DNA from: Meghimatium bilineatum
Lineage: Eukaryota > Mollusca > Gastropoda > Stylommatophora > Philomycidae
NCBI GenBank assembly: GCA_034231615.1
Contig: CM067304.1
Span: forward strand, 20,390,089 to 20,454,088
Length of the DNA stretch: 64,000 nt
Reading direction: 5' to 3'
How positions within the stretch are numbered: the stretch's first letter is position 1; the number at the start of each line of letters is the position of its first letter. Positions 63,763 to 64,000 of the stretch are shown here, in pieces. The translations under genes and the position numbers were made by a program. The notes under the pieces were generated by a model, which worked only from the letters and a program-made list of their open reading frames with translations, did not search any database and was not told the origin of the DNA.

Positions 63763-64000
63763 CTGCAACACAGAGAAAGTTAATATAACTATTCATAATG
63801 AAAATGCACAAAGATGCCCTAAAGGTATAGAGGATTGACTCCATTGTACTTAGGTTACACAATATGTACCCCATCCCTGTAAGGAGCTTGCCTAAGTACC
63901 ACTCATCGTATGGACTCTGTAGTTGCAAGTCATTCCCCAGGAATCTCCCAAAAGAAATTCACTTTATAATGATACTATCCGGATTCTAACCCACAAACTC

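Overview
The window looks like nuclear DNA of an invertebrate animal, probably a lophotrochozoan and plausibly a mollusc. Evidence: AT-rich sequence, long introns with GT-AG borders, tRNA-derived SINEs, many decayed non-LTR retrotransposon C-termini, a Tc1 transposase remnant, pogo-like and piggyBac-like MITEs, and more than twenty tandem arrays. Nothing bacterial (operons, Shine-Dalgarno sites, CRISPR) is seen. The taxon is an inference from repeat style, not from a diagnostic gene.

Layout. 1-7866 is a satellite of 21-22 bp units with a ~3.46 kb higher-order duplication. 7.9-49 kb is repeat-dense. It contains three putative plus-strand exons of an unidentified gene (14906-15065, 24992-25087, 36318-36395, compatible phases, ending in a stop). 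It also holds one almost complete 4.05 kb non-LTR retrotransposon (25379-29430; endonuclease, reverse transcriptase, RNase H) sitting inside a 23-bp minisatellite. 49.8-64 kb is the 3' half of an RNF10 (RING finger protein 10) orthologue on the minus strand: eight exons with consistent phases, 435 codons plus stop. Its RING-encoding exons lie beyond the right edge. The two genes converge.

The most informative signal is the repeat stratigraphy. Many insertions still show target-site duplications (TSDs): the LINE in the minisatellite, SINE in LINE, LINE in SINE, SINE in its own family, a TTAA-flanked MITE in a LINE remnant, and a ~610 bp unclassified retroposon in two copies. Two SINE families end in the same TGAAC-(GAA)n tail as the intact LINE, which suggests they use its machinery. 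Several minisatellites can be traced to expansion of a short piece of a dispersed element for which another copy without the array lies in this window. The region therefore documents conversion of transposons into tandem repeats.

Most open reading frames in the window are chance frames through repeats whose period is a multiple of three, or pieces of old retrotransposons; only the RNF10 exons, the LINE frames and (less surely) the three plus-strand exons are treated as coding.
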